Below, piece by piece: positions 8,654-16,509 of a stretch of 59,804 nt of DNA (the stretch's first letter is position 1; each line of letters begins with the position of its first letter). Location: assembly GCF_016862315.1 (NCBI RefSeq), contig NZ_BOMS01000107.1, positions 1-59,804 on the forward strand. The letters are read 5' to 3'. The notes beneath the pieces were generated by a model, which had not been told where the DNA came from, did not search any database, and saw only the letters and a list, made by a program, of their open reading frames with translations. The position numbers and the translations under genes are program-made. This DNA is from Actinoplanes palleronii. GTDB taxonomy: Bacteria > Actinomycetota > Actinomycetes > Mycobacteriales > Micromonosporaceae.

Positions 8654-9883
8654 TCAGGAAAGCTGCCGCAGCGCCTCGACGATGGTCGCGCCCGGCTCGC
8701 CGGCCATCAGCCGCCGGCGCGCCTGGTTCAGCGCCCGCACCCAGTTCACGGTGACCACACCGCACGCGGCACCGCCGGCGTCGGCGTGCACGACGGCCAC
8801 CCGGCCGCCCTCCGCCAGGTCACCGATCACGGTCGAGCTGCCTCGCGGGTCGCGCCAGCCGACCGCGTTGACCTTCCAGTCGTACTGGTCGGACCAGACG
8901 TAGTCGGTGGATTCGTACGCCGCTTCGGTGCCCCGGGCGATCGCGGTGGCGACGTGGCGCGCCTGGTCACTGGCGTTGGTCCAGTGCTCGGCCCGGACCT
9001 GCTGGCCACGACCGGGGTGCGGCCAGCGGGCGACGTCGCCGATCGCGTACACGTCGGCGGCGCCGACGGCGCGCAGGAAGCCGTCGGTCACCACCCCGTT
9101 GTCGAGCGTGAGCCCCGAGCCGGTGAGCCAGTCGGTGGCCGGGATCGAGCCGATGCCCACCACGGCGGTCGAGGCCGGCAGCCGTTCGCCGGTGTCGAGC
9201 TCGACGGTGAGCGCGCCGGCGACGCCGGTGATCCCGATGACGCCGACGCCGAATCGGGTCGTCACGCCGTTGTCGCGGTGCAGGCCGACCAGGCTGCCGG
9301 CGATCTCCGGGCCGACCAGGCGCGCCATCGGCTCCGGGACCGGGTCGACGACGACCACCGGGCACCCGGCCGCGACCGCGGCGGCGGCGATCTCGGTGCC
9401 GATGAAACCCCCACCGACCACGACCACCGGCTCCTTGAGCGCGAGCCGCTCGGCGATCGCGCGGGCGTCGGCCAGGGTCCGCAGCTGGAGGACGCCGGAC
9501 GCCGGGTTCCACGGCGAGGGCCGGGCCACCGCGCCGGTCGCGATGACCAGCACGTCGTAGCCGACCTCGGCGCCGTCGGCGAGGCGTACCAGCTTGGCCG
9601 CGGTGTCCAGACCCGCGGCGGCGGTACCCAGCCGCAGCTCGACCGCGAGCTGGTCGAGCTCGGCGGTGCTGATCAGCCGGACCTCGTCGACCGCGGACGC
9701 CGACCAGTCGCTGGAGAGCAGGGTCTTGGACAGCGGCGGGCGGTCGTAGGGCAGCTCGGTCTCCGCCCCGATCAGGGTGATCGGACCGGTGTGCCCGAGG
9801 GCGCGCAGGCCCTGCGCGGTCCGCGTACCGGCCAGCGAGGCACCGACGATCACCACGTGCTGGTCAGGGGTTGCATCGGCCAT
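8654..9883 (-). CDS. FAD-dependent ferredoxin reductase
   Basis: A 409-residue NAD(P)H:ferredoxin reductase of the putidaredoxin-reductase type. It has an N-terminal FAD dinucleotide fold (VVIVGASLAGTRTAQ), the YDRPPLSK signature near residue 45, a second Rossmann motif for NAD(P)H (VVVVGGGFIGTEIAA) near residue 150, and YAIGDVARW near residue 280. The ATG at 9883 has GAAGGG eight bases upstream; an in-frame GTG at 9901 is less likely. It completes the electron chain to the P450 at 4304. It is divergent from the SDR operon, and the shared region carries operator-like sequence. Confidence 0.92.
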   Translation of the reverse strand: MADATPDQHVVIVGASLAGTRTAQGLRALGHTGPITLIGAETELPYDRPPLSKTLLSSDWSASAVDEVRLISTAELDQLAVELRLGTAAAGLDTAAKLVRLADGAEVGYDVLVIATGAVARPSPWNPASGVLQLRTLADARAIAERLALKEPVVVVGGGFIGTEIAAAAVAAGCPVVVVDPVPEPMARLVGPEIAGSLVGLHRDNGVTTRFGVGVIGITGVAGALTVELDTGERLPASTAVVGIGSIPATDWLTGSGLTLDNGVVTDGFLRAVGAADVYAIGDVARWPHPGRGQQVRAEHWTNASDQARHVATAIARGTEAAYESTDYVWSDQYDWKVNAVGWRDPRGSSTVIGDLAEGGRVAVVHADAGGAACGVVTVNWVRALNQARRRLMAGEPGATIVEALRQLS

Positions 9884-9923
9884 CGCGTCGACCCTTCGCA
9901 CTTAAAAGAACATCTAGTCTTTA

Positions 9924-9932
9924 CAACGGAAC
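9924..9932. promoter_or_regulatory. Operator half-site upstream of the ferredoxin reductase
   Basis: CAACGGAAC is identical over nine bases to the left arm of the palindrome at 10042-10065. It lies 41 bases upstream of the reductase start. No matching right arm follows, so if it is bound it would be a half-site. Confidence 0.35.
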
Positions 9933-10000
9933 ACATGCCAGTATCGTCAGGTGCCGCAGCACGTGTCAACGCCAGGTTAACCAGGTGGCGACCGGGATGC

Positions 10001-10029
10001 TTGACATCACTGGACGGTAGGTCGATTCT
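10001..10029 (+). promoter_or_regulatory. Promoter of the SDR-TetR operon
   Basis: TTGACA at 10001-10006 and GATTCT at 10024-10029 are separated by 17 bases. The perfect palindrome begins 13 bases further on, at the expected transcription start, so a bound repressor would block promoter clearance. Confidence 0.55.
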
Positions 10030-10041
10030 GGATCTCGCCAA

Positions 10042-10065
10042 GCAACGGAACAGACGTTCCGTTGC
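10042..10065. promoter_or_regulatory. Perfect 10-4-10 palindrome, probable TetR operator
   Basis: GCAACGGAAC, spacer AGAC, GTTCCGTTGC. The two ten-base arms are exact reverse complements. The site lies just downstream of the candidate promoter and 26 bases before the SDR start. The size and symmetry suit a TetR-family dimer, and the operon it controls ends with a TetR gene (11906), so autoregulation is the simplest model. Confidence 0.75.
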
Positions 10066-10090
10066 AGGCGACGAGAGGAAGTGGGAGCCC

Positions 10091-10846
10091 ATGGCAGGAG
10101 CAGGACGCGTCGCGGTGGTGACGGGAGCCGCGGCCGGTATCGGCCGGTCGATCGCCGAGCGCCTCGCGCAGGACGGCTTCAAGGTCGCCATCCTCGACGT
10201 CGTCGACGGAGCGGCGGAGGAAGCGGCCAAGCGGATCGCCGACGACGGTGGCGTCACCGCCGGTTTCCAGGCCGACGTCAGCGATCGCGGGCAGGTCGAC
10301 GCCGCACTGGCCGCGGCGCGGGCCGAGCTCGGACCGCTGAGCGTGGTCGTCGCCAACGCCGCGGTCGCCCTGCAGCAGCCGTTCCTGCAGATGACGCTCG
10401 AGCAGTGGAACCGCACCCTGGCCATCAACCTCACCGGGACGTTCAACGTGGTGCAGTCCGCGCTGCCCGACCTGGTGGCGGCCGGCTGGGGCCGGGTCGT
10501 TCTGATCTCGTCCTCCAGCGCTCAGCGGGGCGCGCCGAACATGGCGCACTACGCCGCCTCCAAGGGTGGCCAGCTGGCGCTCACCAAGGCGCTGGCCATG
10601 GAGTTCGGCCGCAGCGGCGTCACGGTCAACACCGTCGCGCCGTCCTCGATCGACACACCGAGCGTGCAGAAGAAGCGCGATGCCGGGCAGATGCCGTCGG
10701 CCCAGGAGATGGCCAAGTTCATCCCGGTCGGGCGCACCGGCACCGGCGCCGACATCGCCGCCGCCGTCTCCTACCTCGTCGCCGACGAGGCGTCCTACAT
10801 CACCGGCCAGACCGTCAGCGTCAATGGCGGCTCGTTCATCGGATAG
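10091..10846 (+). CDS. SDR family oxidoreductase
   Basis: A 251-residue classical short-chain dehydrogenase/reductase. It has the cofactor motif TGAAAGIG at residues 11-18, the NAA variant of the NAG motif near residue 90, a catalytic serine in VLISSSSAQ near residue 140, and the YAASK tyrosine-lysine pair near residue 156. The C-terminal GQTVSVNGG is typical. It probably oxidises the alcohol made by the P450 or by a later hydration. It is the first gene of a four-gene unit (SDR, CMD-family, HtaA-domain, TetR) controlled by the palindrome at 10042. Confidence 0.92.
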   Translation: MAGAGRVAVVTGAAAGIGRSIAERLAQDGFKVAILDVVDGAAEEAAKRIADDGGVTAGFQADVSDRGQVDAALAAARAELGPLSVVVANAAVALQQPFLQMTLEQWNRTLAINLTGTFNVVQSALPDLVAAGWGRVVLISSSSAQRGAPNMAHYAASKGGQLALTKALAMEFGRSGVTVNTVAPSSIDTPSVQKKRDAGQMPSAQEMAKFIPVGRTGTGADIAAAVSYLVADEASYITGQTVSVNGGSFIG

Positions 10847-10850
10847 GTCT

Positions 10851-11447
10851 ATGCCCAAGCCTCGCATCACCCCCCTGCCCACCGAGGACTGGACCGACGA
10901 GGTCGACGACGCCTTCGCGGTGCTCCGCGGCCACGCCCCCGCCGAGCAGAGCAGCCCGCCGGCCCGGCCGAAGGCCAACATCCTGGGCATCTACGCCCGG
11001 CATCCCGCGTTCGTCCGCGGCTGGATGCCGTTCTCCCAGCACCTGCGGCACTCCACGCTCTCCGACCGGGTCCGCGAGATGGTGATCCTGCGGACCACCT
11101 GGCTCGGCTTCGGCGAGTACGAGTGGGCCCAGCACGTCTGGATGAGCCGCGCCGCCGGTTACCTGACCGACGCGGAGATCGCCGCGCTCTCCGAGGGCCC
11201 GGACGCCGCGCAGTGGTCGCCGGGCGACGCCGCCGTGGTGCGCGCCGTCGACGAGATGTGCACGGTGAAGAACGTCTCCGACGTGACCTGGAGCGAGCTG
11301 GCGAACCAGTTCTCTCCGGAACAGCTCATCGACCTGACGTTCACCGTCGGCACCTACGACATGCACTGCACGGCCTTCACCGTGCTCGGGCTCCAGCTCG
11401 ACGAGGGACTCATCGGTTTCCCCGAGCACCACCGGCGCGACGCTTGA
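10851..11447 (+). CDS. Carboxymuconolactone decarboxylase family protein
   Basis: A 198-residue all-helical protein of the CMD/AhpD-like superfamily. The central segment (REMVILRTTW, then EYEWAQHVWMSRAAG near residue 85) matches the family helix that in AhpD carries a redox Cys pair. Here no CxxC is present, so a thiol-redox role is unlikely and a hydrolase/decarboxylase or structural role is possible. It starts four bases after the SDR gene. Such proteins recur in actinobacterial catabolic operons with P450s and SDRs, and their reaction is mostly unknown. Confidence 0.8.
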   Translation: MPKPRITPLPTEDWTDEVDDAFAVLRGHAPAEQSSPPARPKANILGIYARHPAFVRGWMPFSQHLRHSTLSDRVREMVILRTTWLGFGEYEWAQHVWMSRAAGYLTDAEIAALSEGPDAAQWSPGDAAVVRAVDEMCTVKNVSDVTWSELANQFSPEQLIDLTFTVGTYDMHCTAFTVLGLQLDEGLIGFPEHHRRDA

Positions 11448-11902
11448 ACCCGCGATCCGGAGCGCTGCGGTGGGCGGTGAAGGCGTCCTTCATGCGCTAC
11501 GTACGGGTGATCGCCGCCGGGACGTGCGAGGCGACCGGCGGCGCCGTGCTGGGTGCGGACGACGTCATCACGTTCCCGCTGCTCGACGCCGCCCAGGTGG
11601 ACGGCGGCTGGCGCCTGGACTTCGGTGGTGAGGTGCGCTTCGCGGCCCATCACGGCGCACTCGACGTCACCCTGGCCGGGCTGCGGCTCGATCTGGGCCC
11701 GGACGCCGGCGCGCTGAGCATCACCGCGGGAGATCGACGCCTGACCATCGCCGAGCTGGCCCCCGCCGAGCGGGATGACACACTGCGCCGGCAGGCCCTG
11801 CCGGCCAGTCTCACCGAGGCCGGGATCCCGGTCTTCGGCAACGTCTACCCGGCCGGAACCGACCTTGCGCCGTTCGACGTCGACGTCGCGATAGATTCCT
11901 GA
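11444..11902 (+). CDS. HtaA-domain protein, TTG start
   Basis: A 152-residue protein made almost entirely of one HtaA domain. The domain opens ALRWAVKASFMRYV, continues with VITFPLLDAA and VRFAAHHGALDVTLAG, and ends with FGNVYPAGTDLAPFDV. HtaA domains were first described in corynebacterial haem-uptake proteins, which are secreted and anchored; this one has no signal peptide and should be cytoplasmic. I chose TTG at 11444 because it overlaps the preceding stop (TTGA) in the four-base style of the operon and keeps the whole domain. The first ATG (11492) would cut into it. The role in the pathway is unknown. Confidence 0.65.
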   Translation: MNPRSGALRWAVKASFMRYVRVIAAGTCEATGGAVLGADDVITFPLLDAAQVDGGWRLDFGGEVRFAAHHGALDVTLAGLRLDLGPDAGALSITAGDRRLTIAELAPAERDDTLRRQALPASLTEAGIPVFGNVYPAGTDLAPFDVDVAIDS

Positions 11903-11905
11903 ACC

Positions 11906-12613
11906 ATGTCACAGACTCCGCCCGACCGAGCCACGCGCCGCGGCACCTCGCGCACCGGCGGGGAACGCAAGAACGTCCGGGGCGACGTGACGCGCCAACT
12001 GATCCTCACCGCCGCGGAACGCCTGTTCGCCCTGCACGGCATCGCGGCAGTGCCGCTGCGCGACATCGGTGTCGCCGCCGGGCAGCGCAACCACGCCGCC
12101 GTGCAGTACCACTTCGGCGAGCGCGACGAGGTGGTCAAAGCCATCATGGAGTTCCGCGGCGCGCAGAGCGAGACCAGCCGGGTGGACCTGGTGGCCGGAC
12201 TGATGCTCGGGACGACACCGCCCACCGTCGTCGACGTGGTCGCCGCGTTCGTCCGGCCGCTGGCCATCCACATCCGGCCGGACAACTACTACCTCACCTT
12301 CCTGTCGCTCTACATCACCGAGGAGGGTGGCTACGAGGGGCTCGGTAGGAACGTCCACACCGGCGCGTCGGTCATCACCCTGCAGACCGTACTGCGCCGG
12401 CTCGTCCCGGACGTCCCCGAGGCGGTGCTGCAGGAGCGCTGGTGGGTGACGCTGACCAGCGCGGTGCACGCGCTGGCGCGCTACCACGCCGCGCACCGCA
12501 AGCGGGCCAGCCTGCCCGCCCCGATCGAGGTCCTGATCAACGACCTGGTGGTGATGCTCAGCGCCGGGCTCACCGCGCCGCTGGCTGATGGCGATCCCCG
12601 GGCCGCCGGCTGA
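11906..12613 (+). CDS. TetR family transcriptional regulator
   Basis: A 235-residue regulator with an N-terminal TetR helix-turn-helix. LILTAAERLFALHGIAAVPLRDIGVAAG is followed by NHAAVQYHFGERDEVVKAIM (residues about 30-78). The asparagine-rich recognition helix and the YHFG segment are canonical. The C-terminal ligand domain is not assignable. It begins three bases after the HtaA gene, so it is made with the operon. It is the best candidate to bind the palindrome at 10042-10065. Its ligand is probably a CoA-thioester or substrate of the P450/thiolase pathway (inference). Confidence 0.88.
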   Translation: MSQTPPDRATRRGTSRTGGERKNVRGDVTRQLILTAAERLFALHGIAAVPLRDIGVAAGQRNHAAVQYHFGERDEVVKAIMEFRGAQSETSRVDLVAGLMLGTTPPTVVDVVAAFVRPLAIHIRPDNYYLTFLSLYITEEGGYEGLGRNVHTGASVITLQTVLRRLVPDVPEAVLQERWWVTLTSAVHALARYHAAHRKRASLPAPIEVLINDLVVMLSAGLTAPLADGDPRAAG

Positions 12614-12615
12614 GG

Positions 12616-12909
12616 TCAGCCGGGCGGCGGATCGACCGGCGCAGGCACATGTACAGCCCGGTTCCGGCCGCGACGAAACCGAGGAAGACGCCGGTGAACC
12701 CGGTGTAGCTGCCGGCGTCGCGGTCCTCGGCGATGGACAGCATCGCGCTCCGGCGACTTGCGGTGCGTCGAGATGGCCAGGTGTTTCGCGGCGGCCAGGC
12801 CCAGGTTGAACACCCCGTTGACGATCAGGAACAGCGACGGCGAGACCACCGCCAGCCCGATCTTGCCGGTGGCCATCACGACGTTGCCGTAGACGGACCA
12901 CTGGGCCAC
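12616..12909 (-). pseudogene. Remnant of a small membrane protein (frameshifted)
   Basis: The first 50 residues from a GTG at 12909 (MAQWSVYGNVVMATGKIG, then SPSLFLIVNGVFNLGLAAAK) form two hydrophobic helices. The frame then turns into arginine-rich sequence. The plausible continuation (AMLSIAEDRDAGSYTGF, then VFLGFVAAGTGLYMCLRR), with two more hydrophobic segments, sits in another frame from about 12750 down. The shift lies near 12735-12760. I do not recognise the family. It abuts the truncated replication-relaxation gene and belongs to the decayed element. Confidence 0.5.
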
Positions 12910-13343
12910 GCCTGGGCCAGCAGACTCACGAAGAAATCGTTGACCCCCAGCAGGTGATTCAAAATCGGGCTTGCGTACGTACGGTCCTGCCGAGCCCGCA
13001 GCGCGCTGGGGCTCGGTGGCGTCTCGCCACGTGCCAGTGCCAGGTAGCGCGCGGACAGCGATCCGGTGACCCAGCAGGCGGGGTTAGGGGCGGCGGGCCG
13101 GTGACGCACGAACCGGTCGATGAAGCCGAGCGTGCGCAGGGCGTGCAGCCGGTGCCGGCACGTGGTGCCGCTGTCGAACAGCGCGGCGGCCAGCTGGTCG
13201 GTGGTCAGGGCGGTGTGCTCGTCGAGCAGCTGCGCGATCGTGTAGTCGCGGACCTGCAGGCGGCGGGAGATCGTCAAAAGGCTGCTCCCCCGTTCGGGAG
13301 CTTCCCCTACAGGAAGCTGTCGGGGCGGCATCGCTGCGCACAT
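12906..13343 (-). pseudogene. Replication-relaxation family protein, truncated
   Basis: The N-terminal winged-helix part of a Replic_Relax protein, found on actinobacterial integrative elements and plasmids. Recognisable segments are RDYTIAQLLDEHTALTTDQLAAALF, split by a short gap from RHRLHALRTLGFIDRF, and later ILNHLLGVNDFFVSLLAQA. Normal family members run beyond 220 residues. Here homology stops after about 145, where the sequence joins the membrane-protein remnant, which looks like a deletion junction near 12906-12915. The exact start is uncertain; MCAAMPP at 13343 is only the open-frame limit. Confidence 0.6.
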
Positions 13344-13463
13344 AGTGGCCTCCGAGCTGCGGTGTTGGGCGAGTCAGGGTCGGCCCCGCCCCGGCAGTAC
13401 GGGGCCGGGCCCGGGCCGGGGTGCTGACCGGGGTCCGGACCAGGGCGGGGCCGGGGCGGCCCG

Positions 13464-13540
13464 GCGCCGTCGATCACCGGCCGCGGCGCCGGGTTCGCGC
13501 CGTCGATCACCGCCTGCAGCGCCGGGTTAGCGCCGTCGAT
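13464..13540. repeat. 33-bp direct repeats, two and a third copies
   Basis: Copies begin at 13464, 13497 and 13530 with GCGCCGTCGATCACCG and GCGCCGGGTT modules. The third copy is cut after ten bases. On the minus strand they encode 11-residue repeats of the form IDGANPA-x4. They lie in the 3' half of a decayed coding region. Confidence 0.7.
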
Positions 13541-13559
13541 CTGACCCCTCGATAGCCAG

Positions 13560-13845
13560 GCGCGCCGGATCTCGCCGTCGTGGATGCGGCGCCTGTCGAA
13601 GGTGGAATGCGGGTCCCGTACAAAATCGGGCAGTGACAGCAACCGCAGCCGGGCCAGGACCGGACCGCTCACCGTGGACCGCAGCGGCGCCGGGGTGGTG
13701 TCGAACTTGACGGCCCGGCCGGGTCGGTGAGATCGCGGGTGTAGTTGCGCGGGAACGCCCGGTCGCCGACCAGCTCGGGGACGGTAGTCAGGAACGCCTG
13801 CGGTAGCGCCGGCGAGCGGAGTGGCACCGATTGAGGCGATACCTA
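13560..13845 (-). pseudogene. Decayed coding region of the mobile element
   Basis: Two minus-strand frames each keep part of a protein-like sequence. One, near 13740-13810, reads QAFLTTVPELVGDRAFPRNY then TRDLTD. The other, from about 13715 down, reads VKFDTTPAPLRSTVSG then PVLARLRLLSLPDFVRDPHS. A frameshift near 13715-13735 would join them. I do not recognise the family. The position beside a replication-relaxation remnant suggests a conjugation or replication gene of the same element. Confidence 0.35.
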
Positions 13846-14435
13846 CCAAAGGGCCGCTGTCGGCGCCGGACATCGCCGGGCATCTCCCGACACGAACCCG
13901 ACAGCACGCCAACACCTGGCCCACCCCGGCGCCCTGGGGGCCGACGTGGTGCGGGTGTCGGCCAACGGATTACTGCTGTTGGGCGGCGCCGTGGCCTCGT
14001 CACCGGCATGTGGTCTGATGAGGCGGCCGACTCAACCGGCGACCGGCCGGCAACGTCACGAAGGCCAGGTCGCCGTCCGGAAAGACGGGCCGCAGCCGAG
14101 ATGCCGACTATGCCCGCCAGGCCGAGGCCGGCTGCGGTGATTGCTCCCCCGGTGCCAGGATCGCTTCGTGAGGCGGATCGCGCCGCCCAGGTGCGCCTCG
14201 TCCGCGTCTTCCACGCTGGACCGTCAATGCCCGTTCAAGGACGACGGTGGGGGCTGCGCCGCGACAACCCGGTCCCGATAGATGCGCTCTCGACTTGGCG
14301 CTGTCTCCGGCTGGTCGACGTTCCGCAAACAGGCGATCCGGGCAGGCCAACAGTTGCCCGACAGTGGGGCGCGCGTTGGGCAACACCGTCGCGAGGGCTT
14401 CGGCCTCGGCGCGAGACAGGCTGCGCCGAGTTCGC
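13846..14435. other. Non-coding or degenerate stretch
   Basis: About 590 bases with no reading frame that looks like a real protein on either strand; all open frames here are proline/arginine-rich. It separates the mobile-element remnants from the paired palindromes at 14436-14484. I see no convincing hairpin, tRNA end or integrase site in it. Confidence 0.4.
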
Positions 14436-14484
14436 TTGACAACCAAGGTTGTCAATGTAGGCACCATGACAACCGACGTTGTCA
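14436..14484. promoter_or_regulatory. Two palindromes of the form TGACAAC-N4-GTTGTCA, 30 bp apart
   Basis: Site 1 (14436-14455) is TTGACAAC-CAAG-GTTGTCAA, and site 2 (14467-14484) is TGACAAC-CGAC-GTTGTCA. Both are perfect in their arms, and the centres are 30 bases apart, about three helical turns, so two dimers would sit on one face. No intact gene starts beside them; the nearest minus-strand frame begins inside site 2 but is not protein-like. They probably regulated a gene lost with the mobile element. Confidence 0.7.
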
Positions 14485-14491
14485 GCGCGGG

Positions 14492-15421
14492 TCAGGCGGG
14501 TGCGGCGGGGAGGTAGAGGCCGTGCGCCGCGGCCTGGACTATCGCGGCGTCGCGGCCGGGCGCGGCCAGCTTCCGGCAGATGGACTCGAGAAGGCTGCCC
14601 GCGGTCAGATCCAGGTGCTCGTGGATGCGACGGTCGTCCCAGCCGGCCAGGTGCAGGCCCAACACCGTGAGCTCGGGACGGGTGAGGCCGTGCAGGTGGC
14701 CGGGGTCCGACATGAGCACGATGCCGCTGCGGTGACCGGGCGGCAGGCCGGCGGTGGCCAACACGGTCACCTTGAGATAGCCGGCGGACGCGCCGACGGC
14801 CAGGAAGCTGGCATGGCTCGCACCGGCGGATAGGAGGGCGCGTGCCTCGGCGACGACCGGCGCGGCGGGGCCGCACGCTTCGAGTCCCGGCAAGCCGGGC
14901 AGCGGTTCGGTGGATCCGGCTCTCGTGAGGACCGTTGCGGCGATCGGGTCGGCGACCAGGGAGGCCATCGCGGTGAGCTTCTGCCGCGGGTCGATCGCGC
15001 GCGCGATGATCGGAGCGACGACGGTGAGTTGTTCCTGCCACCGTTCGGGTGCGGTGGTGCGCAGGCCGAACAGACCCAGGTAATCGCCGCCGGCGCGGAG
15101 CGGAACGTAGATCTCCGAGGCGTCGACGCTGAGGACCGTCGCTGCCGGGGCGGGCCCCAGCAGGCCGAGCGTGGTGATGTCGTCGGCGAAGGCGGGACTG
15201 TCGAGATGCCGTTTCCGTTGCGCGGAGTAGCCGTAGCGGGCCAGCGGGCTGTGCAGGCAGCGTTCCGGCTCGAACAGGCTGAGAAAGGCCGCGTCGTGGG
15301 CGATCACCGACCGGATCGTCGTCAGCAGCGCCTCGGCTCGTGCGGCGAGCGAACACGGACGGTTCGCGATGTCGGCCAGGTCGAAGATCAGCATCTCGGC
15401 GTCCGGCGCCGCCCCGGTCAT
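14492..15421 (-). CDS. LuxR-type regulator with divergent helix-turn-helix
   Basis: A 309-residue paralogue of the gene just upstream. The N-terminal part (residues 20-180) looks like a GAF-type sensor, with AHDAAFLSLFEPER and EIYVPLRAGGDYLGLFGLR. The C-terminal 60 residues align with a LuxR helix-turn-helix (LTRPELTVLGLHLAGWDDRRI) but the recognition helix is unusual (LDLTAGSLLESICRKL). The start at 15421 overlaps the upstream stop by four bases. It is the last gene of a STAS-STAS-LuxR-LuxR operon. DNA binding may be weakened or altered. Confidence 0.7.
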   Translation of the reverse strand: MTGAAPDAEMLIFDLADIANRPCSLAARAEALLTTIRSVIAHDAAFLSLFEPERCLHSPLARYGYSAQRKRHLDSPAFADDITTLGLLGPAPAATVLSVDASEIYVPLRAGGDYLGLFGLRTTAPERWQEQLTVVAPIIARAIDPRQKLTAMASLVADPIAATVLTRAGSTEPLPGLPGLEACGPAAPVVAEARALLSAGASHASFLAVGASAGYLKVTVLATAGLPPGHRSGIVLMSDPGHLHGLTRPELTVLGLHLAGWDDRRIHEHLDLTAGSLLESICRKLAAPGRDAAIVQAAAHGLYLPAAPA

Positions 15422-16464
15422 CGCGGTGCCGCTCGTCGTTCGGTGGTGTGCAGGTCGGCGGGGAGGTAGAGACCCTGGCGTAGCGCCCGCACGGCCGCGA
15501 CCGTCCGGGACGAGGCGGCCAGCTTGATCATGATGTGTTCGACGTGGGCGACGGCGGTCCGCGGTGCGAGGTTCAGCGCGGCGGCGACGGCGTTGTTGCT
15601 GTACCCGTCGACGAGCAGGCCGAGGACCTGCAGTTCCCGGATGGTCAGGCCGTAGCGTGGCGGCGGCGGGGACAGCAGGACCACGCTGTGCAGGCGGCCC
15701 AGCGGGTGCGGCGGGCAGGCCAGCGCGGTGACCCGGGTCAGCGTCTGCGCGCCCGGGGATGTCGGGCAGAGGAACGTGAGCATCTGCAGGCCGTCGTGCA
15801 GCCGGGCCGCGACCGTGGACAACACCGGCGAGCCGGCCGCCAGCAGCAGGTCGCCGGGCAACCCGCTCAGCGGGATGACCTCCGCCGGGCGGGTGAGGAT
15901 CGTCCCGGCGTACGCGTCGGTGACGAGCTGGGAGATGGCCGAGACGGTCCGCAGGGGGTCGAAGACCCGGGCGACCAGGCGGGTGAGCCGGTGCAGCAGC
16001 TCGATGTAGGCGTCGTCGGGCGGTTGCTTGGTGATGCTCTGCAGACCGATGTTGCCGAGGTGCCGGCCGTCGGCGGTGGTCAGCGCAAGTCCGACCGAAC
16101 GGCCGAACCCGGCCGGGCGCATGAACTCCCACCAGCCGCGCACCGAGTCCAGCGCCGAGATGGTCTCGTTGACCTGCACCGGTCGCTGATGGGCGCGCAG
16201 CAGCGAGAGCTGCTCGAAGTCGTCGACGAGCATCGGGCTCGCCAAAAACTGCTGGACCCGGGCCGAATGCCCCTGGCTGTGCAGCAGCAGTTGCCGGCGG
16301 TCCTGCGGGTCGAACAGGCTGACGAAGCCGGCGTCGAAGGAACCGGCCCGGTGCAGCAGCTCCAAGACCGCCGGTGCGCTCTCCGCTGACTGGCGGGTCG
16401 CCGCCGCCAGGTCCGACAACTCCAAGGCCAGCTCGGGTGCCAGCGACTCGCGGTGTGACGGCAT
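15418..16464 (-). CDS. LuxR family transcriptional regulator
   Basis: A 348-residue regulator. The N-terminal 200 residues form a GAF-like sensor region (AGSFDAGFVSLFDPQD; VGLALTTADGRHLGNIGLQS). The C-terminus is a good LuxR helix-turn-helix: YGLTIRELQVLGLLVDGYSN, then AVAAALNLAPRTAVAHVEHI near residues 275-320. The ATG at 16464 has GGAGGG eight bases upstream. The next gene is a diverged copy of it. Its position behind two STAS genes hints at a link to a partner-switching stress pathway, which is an inference. Confidence 0.82.
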   Translation of the reverse strand: MPSHRESLAPELALELSDLAAATRQSAESAPAVLELLHRAGSFDAGFVSLFDPQDRRQLLLHSQGHSARVQQFLASPMLVDDFEQLSLLRAHQRPVQVNETISALDSVRGWWEFMRPAGFGRSVGLALTTADGRHLGNIGLQSITKQPPDDAYIELLHRLTRLVARVFDPLRTVSAISQLVTDAYAGTILTRPAEVIPLSGLPGDLLLAAGSPVLSTVAARLHDGLQMLTFLCPTSPGAQTLTRVTALACPPHPLGRLHSVVLLSPPPPRYGLTIRELQVLGLLVDGYSNNAVAAALNLAPRTAVAHVEHIMIKLAASSRTVAAVRALRQGLYLPADLHTTERRAAPR

Positions 16465-16509
16465 GCAGCCACCCTCCTGCCCGGACCGATCACCCGCGTT
16501 CCCGATGAA

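Noticed and set aside
13831..14439. Plus-strand frame of about 200 codons in the degenerate region
   Set aside because: Proline/arginine-rich composition without any domain or ribosome site; overlaps remnants on the other strand.
14108..14467. Minus-strand frame starting inside the second TGACAAC palindrome
   Set aside because: After about 45 plausible residues it turns into arginine/glycine-rich sequence with no recognisable domain; kept only as context for the orphan operators.
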